Assembly: GCF_014218705.1 (NCBI RefSeq)
Contig: NZ_JABBJF010000032.1
Span: 1-56,114, forward strand
DNA from: Kluyvera sichuanensis
GTDB taxonomy: Bacteria; Pseudomonadota; Gammaproteobacteria; Enterobacterales; Enterobacteriaceae
Length of the DNA stretch: 56,114 nt
Reading direction: 5' to 3'
Positions 42,601 to 50,391 of the stretch are shown here, in pieces. A model generated the notes under the pieces. That model was given only the letters and a program-made list of their open reading frames with translations. It had not been told where the DNA came from and made no database searches. Position numbers and translations under genes: made by a program. Position 1 is the stretch's first letter. The number at the start of each line of letters is the position of its first letter.

Positions 42601-44270
42601 TAATTGTCTCTCAGGACATCATCGCCGTCCCCTCCGGAAAATATCTTATCTCCTGCAATTCCCAGGCGTTCGCGCTCATCGGCAAAAGCAGGCATATACG
42701 TTAACTGGTCATAAAAGACATGACTGACCGACAAATAGCGGCCGATATCTGTTTTCATTAATGTATTAAGATGAACTTCAAAAGCCTCAAAATTTAAGGT
42801 AAAACCGTTGGACTCAGAATTAATTTGCAAACCAATATGAGAAAGATCTTCACGGTAGACTGTCTGTGCCAGCAAACTAGCCTGAATATAATCGGCAAAC
42901 TTAGCGTATTCTTTATTCAGGAGAGCGCCTGCATTTCGTAGAGGATCAACAGTACCATTTTTAATGTTCTGATAATTATCTCCCGTCGCTACTTCCAGCA
43001 CTGCCAGATAGCGTGCATCAATATAATCACCGCGACTATCGGATGCGATATCATTTACGCCTGCCCAGGTAAAAATAATATCCTGTAATAATGAATCAAC
43101 ATCAGGACTTAGAGGATCGGCAATAAATCGCTCGATTAAGGCACGTAATTCAGCATTTTCACTCATTGCAACATGTAGATCTGCCATGTTGCCAAAACCG
43201 CGAATATAAGGCAACTGGCGAATATTACGAGGAATATCTACATCGGAGATATATCGGGTATTTCCCATATTAGCAGCGAACCAGACATCAGCAGATTGAT
43301 TAATGGTACCATCCCGCATGATAACCGTGCCCGTTTGCTTATGTGCATTACCCTGTTGGTCAACGAGATTTGAGTTTTTGTACCCTGTATTAATGGCGGC
43401 TATCCCCGCATCTTCAAGAGAAAGTAACTCACCTTCATCCACTGAAGCATTACCATTACGATCCTGCCAGACCTGGAGTTGCTGCCAGGCCTCGTCATCT
43501 TGATTAATTATACCGTCCTGATTACTGTCCAGTTCCTGTAACGCCGCGTAGCCATTTTTCGCCAGCGAACCATCATTTAGTCGCGTATTGCTACCAAACA
43601 ATTCTTGACCAGTATCTATTTCGCCACTGTTATTGCGGTCCAGTACTAAAAGGCCATCATCAGCTCCAACCCAACCCGTGTTTTCCGCAAACTGATTGCC
43701 ATCGTGATCGAAGAAAATACCATCTTGTAAACTACGGGTTTCGATACCATCACCATCAAGGTCGAGAATGATAGGACTGGTGGTTTTTTCAGGGGTGGCC
43801 ATATCTGGTGCTAAAAGATTAGGAAAACTATTTGGAGGAATTAGCCAACTATTACCTTCAGGATCACACAAGCCATACTTCTGAACAGCCCCCAATAGTG
43901 CTCGCCCCATACCCACACCAACATCAGAGGTAAGGAATGATGCCACCCCCAAAACAGTTGCTAAACCAGCAATAACTGGATTTCCTGTGTAACCAGAAAC
44001 AAGCAGAGCAATATCAGAACTAGCACCGAGCCAATCACTCAGAGTGTCTTCGCCTTTACGATATTTGTCGAAAAGAATACTAACCGATGCTACACCACCG
44101 ACTTTTCCACTAACAACAGAAACAAATTGCGATGGCAATTTAGATTTACCAATAATTTCTGCTATGCTTTGTACTAGATCAACAACTGCACCAGTAACAT
44201 CACGCCCATATGATTCCCCATAATATTTAACATCCTTAGCATTGTGTATAGATGATATTAAATCACTCAT
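39627..44270 (-). CDS. Large RTX/hemolysin-type calcium-binding protein exported by type I secretion
   Basis: 1547 residues. Residues 1-135 have a charged start and Gly-rich hydrophobic stretches (IALLVSGYTGNPVIAGLATV). Residues 165-285 carry EF-hand-like loops: LDLDGDGIE (169-177), DRNNSGEID, DSNQDGIINQDDE and DRNGNASVDEGE. Residues 290-590 are unassigned. From about 592 come a degenerate unit, four 163-residue units (about 697-1348) and a fifth that diverges. Each unit holds Gly-Gly-x-Gly-x-Asp nonapeptides (GDEGNDGLSAGDGNDLLAGG) and a conserved beta segment (DSLRLKDYFYREG ... IVFADGTVWD). The last 60 residues have no nonapeptides, as for a secretion signal. No HlyC-like acyltransferase is adjacent. 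Toxin, adhesin or biofilm protein cannot be told apart. Confidence 0.9.
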   Translation of the reverse strand: MSDLISSIHNAKDVKYYGESYGRDVTGAVVDLVQSIAEIIGKSKLPSQFVSVVSGKVGGVASVSILFDKYRKGEDTLSDWLGASSDIALLVSGYTGNPVIAGLATVLGVASFLTSDVGVGMGRALLGAVQKYGLCDPEGNSWLIPPNSFPNLLAPDMATPEKTTSPIILDLDGDGIETRSLQDGIFFDHDGNQFAENTGWVGADDGLLVLDRNNSGEIDTGQELFGSNTRLNDGSLAKNGYAALQELDSNQDGIINQDDEAWQQLQVWQDRNGNASVDEGELLSLEDAGIAAINTGYKNSNLVDQQGNAHKQTGTVIMRDGTINQSADVWFAANMGNTRYISDVDIPRNIRQLPYIRGFGNMADLHVAMSENAELRALIERFIADPLSPDVDSLLQDIIFTWAGVNDIASDSRGDYIDARYLAVLEVATGDNYQNIKNGTVDPLRNAGALLNKEYAKFADYIQASLLAQTVYREDLSHIGLQINSESNGFTLNFEAFEVHLNTLMKTDIGRYLSVSHVFYDQLTYMPAFADERERLGIAGDKIFSGGDGDDVLRDNYLSGNRTNDYFWGAAGNDTLDGGYGSDTYLFNAGDGQDTIIESHSYSNDIDRLILGEGLLVENTRLARTGSDLWITFEGGTDSLRLKDYFYREGARYQVEEIVFADGPVWDVETVKAMLIAGTDNAQTLWAYESGTEIHAGGGNDEVWGNKGADRLYGDEGNDGLSAGDGNDLLAGGTGNDWLTGGYGSDTYKFNAGDGQDTIVESYSNSADIDRLVLGDGLLAENTRVTRTANDLWITFGDGTDSLRLKDYFYREGARYQVEDIVFADGTVWDVETVKAMLIVGTDDAQTLWAYESGTEIHAGGGNDEVWGNKGADRLYGDEGNDGLSAGDGNDLLAGGTGNDWLTGGYGSDTYLFNAGDGQDTIVESYSNSDDIDRLVLGDGLLVENTRVTRTANDLWLTFGDGTDSLRLKDYFYREGTRYRVEEIVFADGTVWDVETVKAMLIAGTDNAQTLWAYESGTEIHAGGGNDEVWGNKGADRLYGDEGNDGLSAGDGNDLLAGGTGNDWLTGGYGSDTYQFNAGDGQDTIVESYSNSADIDRLVLGDGLLAENTRLTRTANDLWLTFGDGTDSLRLKDYFYREGTRYQVEEIVFADGTVWDVETVKAMLIAGTDDAQTLWAYESGTEIHAGGGNDEVWGNKGADRLYGDEGNDGLSAGDGNDLLAGGTGNDWLTGGYGSDTYLFNAGDGQDTIVESYSNSADIDRMVLGDGLLAENTRLTRTANDLWLTFGDGTDSLRLKDYFYREGTRYRVEEIVFADGTVWDVETVKAMLIAGTDNAQTLWTYESGTEIHAGGGNDEVWGNKGADRLYGDEGNDGLSAGDGNDLLAGGTGNDWLTGGYGSDTYLFNAGDGQDTIVESYSSSSDSDTLRFGAAIQADRAIIQRSGNDLLIGFSGSDDRVTIKSYFSSSRFRVEHITFADGTDWQPEDILNHLEDGIQLPLAAPAEAPVSIQQMRELMATFSGGDEGSEDSVGDATPVLSTSRTTVRSLMCA
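40010..42500. repeat. 489-bp tandem repeats in the RTX gene
   Basis: Equivalent points recur at 40230, 40719, 41208, 41697 and 42186, exactly 489 bp (163 codons) apart. Four complete copies are nearly identical at DNA level, including third positions; the left-most DNA copy (protein C-terminal side) and the right-most one diverge. Such identity implies recent duplication or gene conversion and makes copy number liable to change. Confidence 0.9.
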
Positions 44271-44587
44271 TTTAATTCTCCATAAAGAACTATACTAATA
44301 AATGATAAATTAATTGATATAGCAGAAATTATAATCATAATGATTTTTACTAAATCAAGAAACCTCAAATAAGAAGGTTGTTTTCCATATGTTAATGAGT
44401 TTCCTGATTTATCCTTACCGAATAAGAAAATAATTGCAATCGCGACTGCCAATAGCATTGAAGCAAGTGATGAATACACACAAACAATTATCGCAACAGA
44501 TGTTAATGCGCTACTAGCCTTTACGAAAGAAAGCAGTGCAATAAATTGTAATACGACAAAAACAAAAAAAGTAATCCACAACCACAT
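44267..44587 (-). CDS. Small hydrophobic membrane protein coupled to the RTX gene
   Basis: 106 residues from ATG 44587, with GGAGG 6 nt upstream; a longer frame from 44620 lacks a ribosome site. Three or four membrane helices: WLWITFFVFVVLQFIALLSF (about 2-21), VAIIVCVYSSLASMLLAVAI (about 31-50, continuing to 57) and LVKIIMIIISAISINLSFIS (about 79-98). Its stop overlaps the RTX start (ATGA). No family recognised. Immunity to the exported protein or a membrane accessory role are both possible. Confidence 0.7.
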   Translation of the reverse strand: MWLWITFFVFVVLQFIALLSFVKASSALTSVAIIVCVYSSLASMLLAVAIAIIFLFGKDKSGNSLTYGKQPSYLRFLDLVKIIMIIISAISINLSFISIVLYGELK

Positions 44588-44928
44588 ACAGTCCTCCCTG
44601 TTGATAGATAAAAATACCACAAAACCTCATAATCTATAAAAATAAAAAAAACACACACAAACAAAACCAATATAAAAATTGAATGCAACCAAGCGGATTA
44701 ATTCACCATGCATTCGTAAATATTTCTATTATTACATTTTAAAATAGCAATGAATGATAAATAGATTTTAATTATAAATAAAACTATCCCCCAACCTATG
44801 CAAAAATAAGTTTAAAATATATTAAAAATAAGTTTAAGCTAAACATAGCTCACTTATGATTCATATCAGACATCCTCTCATTCCCCACCAGCCGTGCTAC
44901 AGTGTAAAAACACAGTTCAACGAGGAGC
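44588..44928. other. AT-rich intergenic region upstream of the RTX operon
   Basis: About 340 bp, strongly AT-rich at 44610-44850 with A-tracts, containing no plausible gene. It must hold the promoter of the RTX operon (minus) and of yafV (plus), which I could not pinpoint. The base composition suits silencing by H-NS. I found no ops/JUMPstart-like GGCGGTAG element. Confidence 0.5.
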
Positions 44929-45708
44929 ATGGTCGTGCCTGCGTTAAAAATCACTTTGCTACAACAGCCACTTGTGTGGATGGACGGCCCCGCAAACCTT
45001 CGCCACTTTACCCGGCAGATGGAAGGTATTACCGGGCGTGACGTGATAGTCCTGCCGGAAATGTTTACCACTGGCTTTGCGATGGAAGCCGCTGAACAAT
45101 CGCTGTCGGAAAATGAGGTCGTGGCCTGGATGCAGGAGCAGGCAGTGCGCACCAATGCACTGATTGCCGGCAGCGCGGCGCTGCAGACGGGCGTTGGGGC
45201 GGTAAACCGTTTTCTGCTCGTCGAGCCGGAAGGCCGCGTGCATCGCTACGATAAACGGCATCTGTTCCGCATGGCAAATGAGCATCAGCACTATATTGCT
45301 GGCGATAAGCGCGTGGTGTTGACGTGGCGTGGCTGGCGTATTCTGCCGCTGGTGTGCTACGACCTGCGTTTCCCGGTGTGGTCGCGTAACCGTAACGACT
45401 ACGATCTGGCGCTGTATGTCGCCAACTGGCCTGCGCCGCGCTCTTTGCACTGGCAGGCGCTGTTGACGGCGCGGGCGATAGAGAATCAGGCTTATGTGGT
45501 GGGATGCAACCGCGTCGGCACCGATGGCAACGGCCATCACTATCGTGGTGACAGCCGGATTATTACCCCGCAGGGTGAGATTCTGGCCACCGCCGAACCG
45601 CATCAGGCCACGCGTATCGACGGCGAGCTTTCACTTTCGGCCCTACGGGAATATCGCGAGAAGTTCCCCGCCTGGCAGGATGCCGATCCCTTCGCGCTTG
45701 GGGGATAG
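44929..45708 (+). CDS. yafV: Omega-amidase YafV
   Basis: 259 residues (GTG 44935 is an alternative start; GAGGAG precedes ATG 44929). Nitrilase fold with catalytic triad Glu in VLPEMFTTGFA (about 43), Lys in YDKRHLF (about 109) and Cys in PLVCYDLRFP (about 144). It hydrolyses alpha-ketoglutaramate and related amides in methionine-salvage-linked metabolism. The genes fadE and yafV are adjacent in E. coli; here the RTX cluster separates them. Confidence 0.95.
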   Translation: MVVPALKITLLQQPLVWMDGPANLRHFTRQMEGITGRDVIVLPEMFTTGFAMEAAEQSLSENEVVAWMQEQAVRTNALIAGSAALQTGVGAVNRFLLVEPEGRVHRYDKRHLFRMANEHQHYIAGDKRVVLTWRGWRILPLVCYDLRFPVWSRNRNDYDLALYVANWPAPRSLHWQALLTARAIENQAYVVGCNRVGTDGNGHHYRGDSRIITPQGEILATAEPHQATRIDGELSLSALREYREKFPAWQDADPFALGG

Positions 45709-45710
45709 TT

Positions 45711-46298
45711 TTAGACAAACATTCGCACCGCGCAGTAAATCAATAATGCCGCCAGCATCCAGTTAAGCTGGCGGCCATAACGTTGAAATACCCGCTGAAA
45801 AAGATGCCCCGCCAGCGCCCAGCAAACATTGCCAAATACCCCGATCGCCGCCAGTAAAATACTCACGGCCACAACCCAGTGCCACTCTCGCGTATAGGGC
45901 AGCACAAAGGTCGACAACGCCGTAATGCCGTAAAGAATAATTTTCACATTCACAAACTGTAGCCCGCAGCCGGCCCAGAAGCTGACCGGTGGCTGGCTGG
46001 CATCACTACCGCCAGGGGCGCTCATGGCGATACGCCAGGCGAGCCAGACGATATATGCCGCACCAACAATACTTAACCAGTGCGTCATCGCCGGGTCGAG
46101 CCTGACCAGCGAAAAGGTCAGCCCCGCGCACAGCAGCATAATGACTAAAAAACCCGCCCCCATTCCTGCCAGCACGCGCGAACTCTGGCGGAATCCGTGA
46201 GTAGTGACGGCGTTAAGCGCCAGAATATTGTTCGGTCCGGGGGTCAGCGCGGTGATCAGGGTATAGGTAAAAAAGGCACTTATCAGGGTTGAAGTCAC
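45711..46298 (-). CDS. eamB: Cysteine/O-acetylserine exporter, EamB-like (LysE family)
   Basis: 195 residues, six membrane helices. TYTLITALTPGPNNILALNA is the LysE/RhtB signature, and HGFRQSSRVLAGMGAGFLVI, LQFVNVKIILYGITALSTFV and GNVCWALAGHLFQRVF follow E. coli EamB (YfiK) closely. The divergent neighbour resembles YfiE, the regulator beside eamB in E. coli, but that pair lies elsewhere on the E. coli chromosome. Export of cysteine and O-acetylserine is inferred by homology. Confidence 0.85.
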   Translation of the reverse strand: MTSTLISAFFTYTLITALTPGPNNILALNAVTTHGFRQSSRVLAGMGAGFLVIMLLCAGLTFSLVRLDPAMTHWLSIVGAAYIVWLAWRIAMSAPGGSDASQPPVSFWAGCGLQFVNVKIILYGITALSTFVLPYTREWHWVVAVSILLAAIGVFGNVCWALAGHLFQRVFQRYGRQLNWMLAALLIYCAVRMFV

Positions 46299-46401
46299 TT
46301 GTTATCTCCTTAGTTTTGCCTGACAGTACCCGAAGCCAATTATTTAAAAAAATGAATGTTTTCTAATTAAAAATTCGAATTTATCGATATATGAGGTCAC
46401 G

Positions 46402-47283
46402 ATGGATTTACGCCGCTTTATTACGCTGAAAACCGTGGTGGAGGAAGGTTCATTTCTCCGCGCGTCGCAAAAACTCTGCTGCACCCAGTCGACCGTTACC
46501 TTTCATATTCAGCAGCTTGAACAAGAGCTGTCGATGCAGCTATTTGAGAAAATTGGTCGTCGGATGTGCCTGACCACTGCCGGGAAAAACATCCTGCCGC
46601 ACGTTTATGAGCTGACCAACGTTATCTCCTCTATTCGCCAGGCGGCCCATCAGGACACCGAGCCGACGGGTGAACTGCGCGTGGCGACGGGCGAAACCCT
46701 GCTGGCCTATAAAATGCCGCAGGTGCTGCAGCGCTTTAAGCAGCGGGCGCCGCAGGTGAAACTGTCGCTGCAATCGCTGAACTGCTACGTCATTCGTGAT
46801 GCGCTGCTGGACGATAAGGTTGACCTCGGGGTCTTTTATCGGGTTGGGAACGATCGGGCCTTAACGATGCGCCATTTTGGCGAGCAACCGCTGGTACTGG
46901 TGGCATCCCCCGAATTTCATGGCTACGACTTCACTCGTCAGGATCAGCACATTCCGGTGAGCTTTGTGATTAACGAGCCTCAATGTATTTTTCGGCAGAT
47001 CTTTGAAAGTACGCTGCGCCAGCGGGCGATCACCATGGGAAATACCATTGAGCTGTGGAGTATTGAGAGCATTAAACAGTGCGTGGCGGGGAATCTTGGC
47101 GTGTCGTTTCTACCGCGTTTCACCGTCGAGCGCGAACTGGCAAGCGGTGAACTTCAGGAACTTCCGTTTAGCCCAACACCGATGAAGATAAACGCCCTTT
47201 GCGCGCATCATGCCGGAAAAGCCGTTAGCCCTGCTATGCAGGTGTTTATAGAGTGTATGGTGGAAATGCTGGGGGAGAAATAA
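46402..47283 (+). CDS. yfiE: LysR-type regulator, YfiE-like
   Basis: 293 residues. The helix-turn-helix VVEEGSFLRASQKLCCTQST ... VTFHIQQLEQEL is nearly that of E. coli YfiE; the effector domain (about 90-290) ends with AHHAGKAVSPAMQVFIECMV. Divergent from the eamB-like gene across 103 bp, the usual layout for a LysR regulator and its target. The effector is unknown. Confidence 0.85.
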   Translation: MDLRRFITLKTVVEEGSFLRASQKLCCTQSTVTFHIQQLEQELSMQLFEKIGRRMCLTTAGKNILPHVYELTNVISSIRQAAHQDTEPTGELRVATGETLLAYKMPQVLQRFKQRAPQVKLSLQSLNCYVIRDALLDDKVDLGVFYRVGNDRALTMRHFGEQPLVLVASPEFHGYDFTRQDQHIPVSFVINEPQCIFRQIFESTLRQRAITMGNTIELWSIESIKQCVAGNLGVSFLPRFTVERELASGELQELPFSPTPMKINALCAHHAGKAVSPAMQVFIECMVEMLGEK

Positions 47284-47305
47284 AAGTGAGGGGCTGGAAA
47301 CGACG

Positions 47306-47335
47306 AAAGCCCGAATCATTGCTGATTCGGGCTTT
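47306..47335. terminator. Bidirectional terminator between yfiE-like gene and aspV
   Basis: AAAGCCCGAATCA (47306-47318), loop TTGC, TGATTCGGGCTTT (47323-47335): perfect 13-bp stem, usable from both sides. Confidence 0.8.
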
Positions 47336-47342
47336 CTGAAAG

Positions 47343-47419
47343 TGGCGGAACGGACGGGACTCGAACCCGCGACCCCCTGCGTGACAGGCAGGTATTCTAA
47401 CCGACTGAACTACCGCTCC
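47343..47419 (-). tRNA. aspV: tRNA-Asp(GUC)
   Basis: 77 nt with encoded CCA. The acceptor GGAGCGG pairs with CCGTTCC, the anticodon loop contains GTC within CCTGTCACG, and the T loop is GTTCGAGTC. It lies beside dnaQ, the E. coli aspV position. The sequence is identical to the tRNA at 56026-56102. Confidence 0.97.
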
Positions 47420-47549
47420 GCTGTGTTCCCTTGGGAACGAGGCGAATATTACGGATTCCCCAGCAAACCGTCAACGCTTTTTCTCTGGTTTTGAATCGTT
47501 TGCTGCAAAAATCGCCCACACGCTTATTTTCCCAGCAAAAACAGCCGTT

Positions 47550-48281
47550 TTACGACCGCCAGAGGCAGCTTCCACCTTTTTTCTGCACCAGGTCGAGGCG
47601 CGATTCATGATTCGCCAGCTCTTCATCAGTGGCATAAACCACGCGTAACTTACTTGCCGCACGTACAATACGCTGAATACCGGCATCTCCCACCTGCTGC
47701 TGCGCTTCGCCTTCCATCGCAAATTTAATCGAGGTCTGCCCGCCGGTCATGGTCAGATAGACGTCTGCCAGAATCTGGGCATCGAGCAGTGCGCCGTGCA
47801 GCGTACGCTTGGTGTTGTCTATTTCATAACGTGAGCAGAGCGCATCGAGGCTGTTACGCTTGCCGGGGAACATCTTCCTCGCCAGCGCCAGGCTATCGGT
47901 CACTTTGCAGAAGGTATTGGTTTTTGGAATACCGCGGTTGAGCTTACTAAACTCATAGTCCATAAAGCCGATATCGAACGAGGCGTTATGGATGACCAGT
48001 TCCGCGCCGCGGATGTAGTCCATAAACTCATCGGCCACGTCGGCAAAGGTTGGTTTATCCAGCAAAAACTCATCGGCGATACCGTGAACGCCGAAGGCTT
48101 CAGGATCCACCAGCCGATCGGGTTTGAGGTAAACGTGGAAGTTGTTGCCGGTTAAACGACGGTTTATCACCTCGACGGCACCGATCTCGATGATCTTGTG
48201 GCCTTCATAGTGGGCACCGATCTGGTTCATACCGGTGGTTTCGGTATCCAGAACGATCTGTCGTGTAATTGCAGTGCTCAT
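47550..48281 (-). CDS. dnaQ: DNA polymerase III epsilon (proofreading) subunit
   Basis: 243 residues from ATG 48281, the E. coli length; an in-frame ATG 9 bp upstream is possible. DEDDh exonuclease: VLDTETTGM (Asp12, Glu14), [14 protein letters not shown] (Asp103) and [17 protein letters not shown] (His162, Asp167). The C-terminal region (about 190-243) binds the polymerase alpha subunit and ends [10 protein letters not shown]. It removes 3' mismatches during replication. Divergent from rnhA, 63 bp away, as in E. coli. Confidence 0.98.
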   Translation of the reverse strand: MSTAITRQIVLDTETTGMNQIGAHYEGHKIIEIGAVEVINRRLTGNNFHVYLKPDRLVDPEAFGVHGIADEFLLDKPTFADVADEFMDYIRGAELVIHNASFDIGFMDYEFSKLNRGIPKTNTFCKVTDSLALARKMFPGKRNSLDALCSRYEIDNTKRTLHGALLDAQILADVYLTMTGGQTSIKFAMEGEAQQQVGDAGIQRIVRAASKLRVVYATDEELANHESRLDLVQKKGGSCLWRS

Positions 48282-48344
48282 ATCAGTCATTTATGTCAGA
48301 CTTGCCGTTTAACTTTGATTGCAGATACAGGAAGTCTACCAGAG

Positions 48345-48812
48345 ATGCTTAAACAGGTAGAAATTTTCACCGATGGCTCTTGCCTCGGTAACCCAGGCCC
48401 AGGTGGATATGGCGCCATTCTACGCTACCAGCAGCGGGAGAAAACCTTCAGCGAAGGCTACCGTCTGACCACCAATAACCGCATGGAAATGATGGCGGCC
48501 ATCGTGGCGCTTGAAGCGCTGAAAGAGCCATGCACCGTGGTGCTGAGCACCGACAGCCAGTATGTTCGCCAGGGCATCACCCAGTGGATCCACAACTGGA
48601 AAAAACGCGGCTGGAAAACGGCGGATAAAAAGCCGGTGAAAAACGTCGATCTCTGGAAGCGGCTGGACACGGCCCTCGGCAAACATGAAATTCGCTGGGA
48701 GTGGGTTAAAGGCCACGCCGGCCACCCAGAAAACGAACGCTGCGACGAGTTGGCGCGCACGGCAGCCAACTCACCCACGCACGATGATGTTGGATATCAG
48801 CCGGAGGCTTAA
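48345..48812 (+). CDS. rnhA: Ribonuclease HI
   Basis: 155 residues from ATG 48345, the E. coli length. Active-site acids: Asp10 ([19 protein letters not shown]), Glu48 ([13 protein letters not shown]), Asp70 ([10 protein letters not shown]) and Asp134 ([11 protein letters not shown]). It cleaves the RNA of RNA-DNA hybrids. The 3' end overlaps yafS by 4 bp, tail to tail. Confidence 0.98.
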   Translation: MLKQVEIFTDGSCLGNPGPGGYGAILRYQQREKTFSEGYRLTTNNRMEMMAAIVALEALKEPCTVVLSTDSQYVRQGITQWIHNWKKRGWKTADKKPVKNVDLWKRLDTALGKHEIRWEWVKGHAGHPENERCDELARTAANSPTHDDVGYQPEA

Positions 48813-49531
48813 GCGTCCGGTTTACGATACTGCCGCGTCGCGCCTACGGCCTGCTGAATGCGGTTTTTGGCTTTATTCTGCCGCATCGGGTTAAGCGTAA
48901 GCGGAATCGTCCGCTTGCGCGCTACGATCACCTGCAGGCACCCCAACGCAGGTAAATGCGTGCTAAGCAACGCCCCGCCCTGCTTTGCCCAGGGAAGTAC
49001 CTGGAACCGGCTTTGATGCATCACTTCAAAATTCAGTAGCGCAAGCCAATCCAGTTGACGCATCAGGGTAAACATCCGGCTGTTGTAGGGCGTCGATTTT
49101 CGCAGCACCGGAACCAGTTTACGCAGCCCCATCAGGCTCACTGGGTTAAAACTGGTAATAATCAACCAGCCATCATCGATGAGCACGCGGTCAGCTTCAC
49201 GCAACAGGCGATGGGGATCGCTGCACCAGGGCAGCGTGTGCGACAGCAGGCAGGCATCCACAGATTTCTCCGCAAACGGCAAATGCAGAGGGTCAGCTTT
49301 CACCTGCATCGGGTTGCCTTCCAGCGAAACATTGACCTGATGAGAGATAGCGCAGGCTTCGGTGTTGATCTCTGCGCTGAGGTTTCCCACCTTAAGCAGG
49401 TGAAAACCGTACAGCTTGCCCAACCAGGGTTTCAGTTGACGATCGATAGCCTCGCGATAATATTCACCCCAGGGCATTTGCGCCCACGAGACAGGCGCTG
49501 AGACTGTTTGAGGTATCCTTGCCGGTTTCAT
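48809..49531 (-). CDS. yafS: SAM-dependent methyltransferase-like protein YafS
   Basis: 240 residues from ATG 49531, the E. coli length. A class I methyltransferase fold: [20 protein letters not shown] and [20 protein letters not shown] carry motifs II-III; the glycine-rich motif I is degenerate ([12 protein letters not shown]), as in E. coli YafS. Substrate unknown. It is divergent from gloB by 33 bp. Confidence 0.94.
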   Translation of the reverse strand: MKPARIPQTVSAPVSWAQMPWGEYYREAIDRQLKPWLGKLYGFHLLKVGNLSAEINTEACAISHQVNVSLEGNPMQVKADPLHLPFAEKSVDACLLSHTLPWCSDPHRLLREADRVLIDDGWLIITSFNPVSLMGLRKLVPVLRKSTPYNSRMFTLMRQLDWLALLNFEVMHQSRFQVLPWAKQGGALLSTHLPALGCLQVIVARKRTIPLTLNPMRQNKAKNRIQQAVGATRQYRKPDA

Positions 49532-49564
49532 CACAACCTTCCCTACGCGTTTAAGAGGTAACAA

Positions 49565-50320
49565 ATGAATCTTAACAGTATTCCGGCCTTTCAGGACAAC
49601 TACATCTGGGTTCTTAATGATGAAACGGGCCGTTGTTTGATCGTCGATCCGGGCGATGCCGTGCCGGTACTTGAAGCGATCAAAACGAATAACTGGCATC
49701 CCGAGGCGATCCTGTTAACGCATCATCATAACGATCATGTCGGCGGCGTCGGCGATCTCGTTAAGTCTTATCCGAATATTACTGTTTATGGCCCTGAAGA
49801 GACTCACAACAAAGGGGCAACAAAAATAGTGGCCGACGGCGACTGTATTCACATCCTCAACCAGGATTTTCACGTTTTCGCCACGCCGGGCCACACTTTA
49901 GGACATGTCTGTTTCTATAGCGCCCCGTGGCTTTTTTCCGGTGATACCCTGTTTTCCGGGGGCTGCGGGCGTCTTTTTGAAGGCACGCCAACCCAGATGT
50001 ATCGGTCGTTGCAGAGAATTAACATGCTGCCCGAAGAGACGCTGATTTGTTGCGCCCATGAGTACACGCTCTCCAATATGACCTTCGCGCTGAGCGTTTT
50101 ACCGCATGATTTGTTCATTAACGAATACTATCGAGAAGTGAAGGAGTTACGTGCGAAAAAACAAATTACACTCCCCACAACTCTGAAAAAAGAGCGCCAG
50201 ATTAATCTCTTTTTAAGAACGGATGATATTGATTTAATTAACGAAATAGAGAAAGAAACAAAGTTGCTACAATCTGAGCAGCGTTTTGCCTGGTTACGGG
50301 CAAAGAAAGATAACTTCTGA
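49565..50320 (+). CDS. gloB: Hydroxyacylglutathione hydrolase (glyoxalase II)
   Basis: 251 residues. Metallo-beta-lactamase fold with [10 protein letters not shown] (about 52-61) binding two metals, further ligands in [10 protein letters not shown] (His about 110) and [13 protein letters not shown] (Asp about 127), and [10 protein letters not shown] (His about 165). It hydrolyses S-lactoylglutathione to lactate and glutathione in methylglyoxal detoxification. Confidence 0.97.
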   Translation: MNLNSIPAFQDNYIWVLNDETGRCLIVDPGDAVPVLEAIKTNNWHPEAILLTHHHNDHVGGVGDLVKSYPNITVYGPEETHNKGATKIVADGDCIHILNQDFHVFATPGHTLGHVCFYSAPWLFSGDTLFSGGCGRLFEGTPTQMYRSLQRINMLPEETLICCAHEYTLSNMTFALSVLPHDLFINEYYREVKELRAKKQITLPTTLKKERQINLFLRTDDIDLINEIEKETKLLQSEQRFAWLRAKKDNF

Positions 50321-50391
50321 TACTTCCGGGTTGCGTTTTCGAAAGTTCGTCGTTATCATCGGTCGTCTTTTAAGCAACTATTGACACACAC

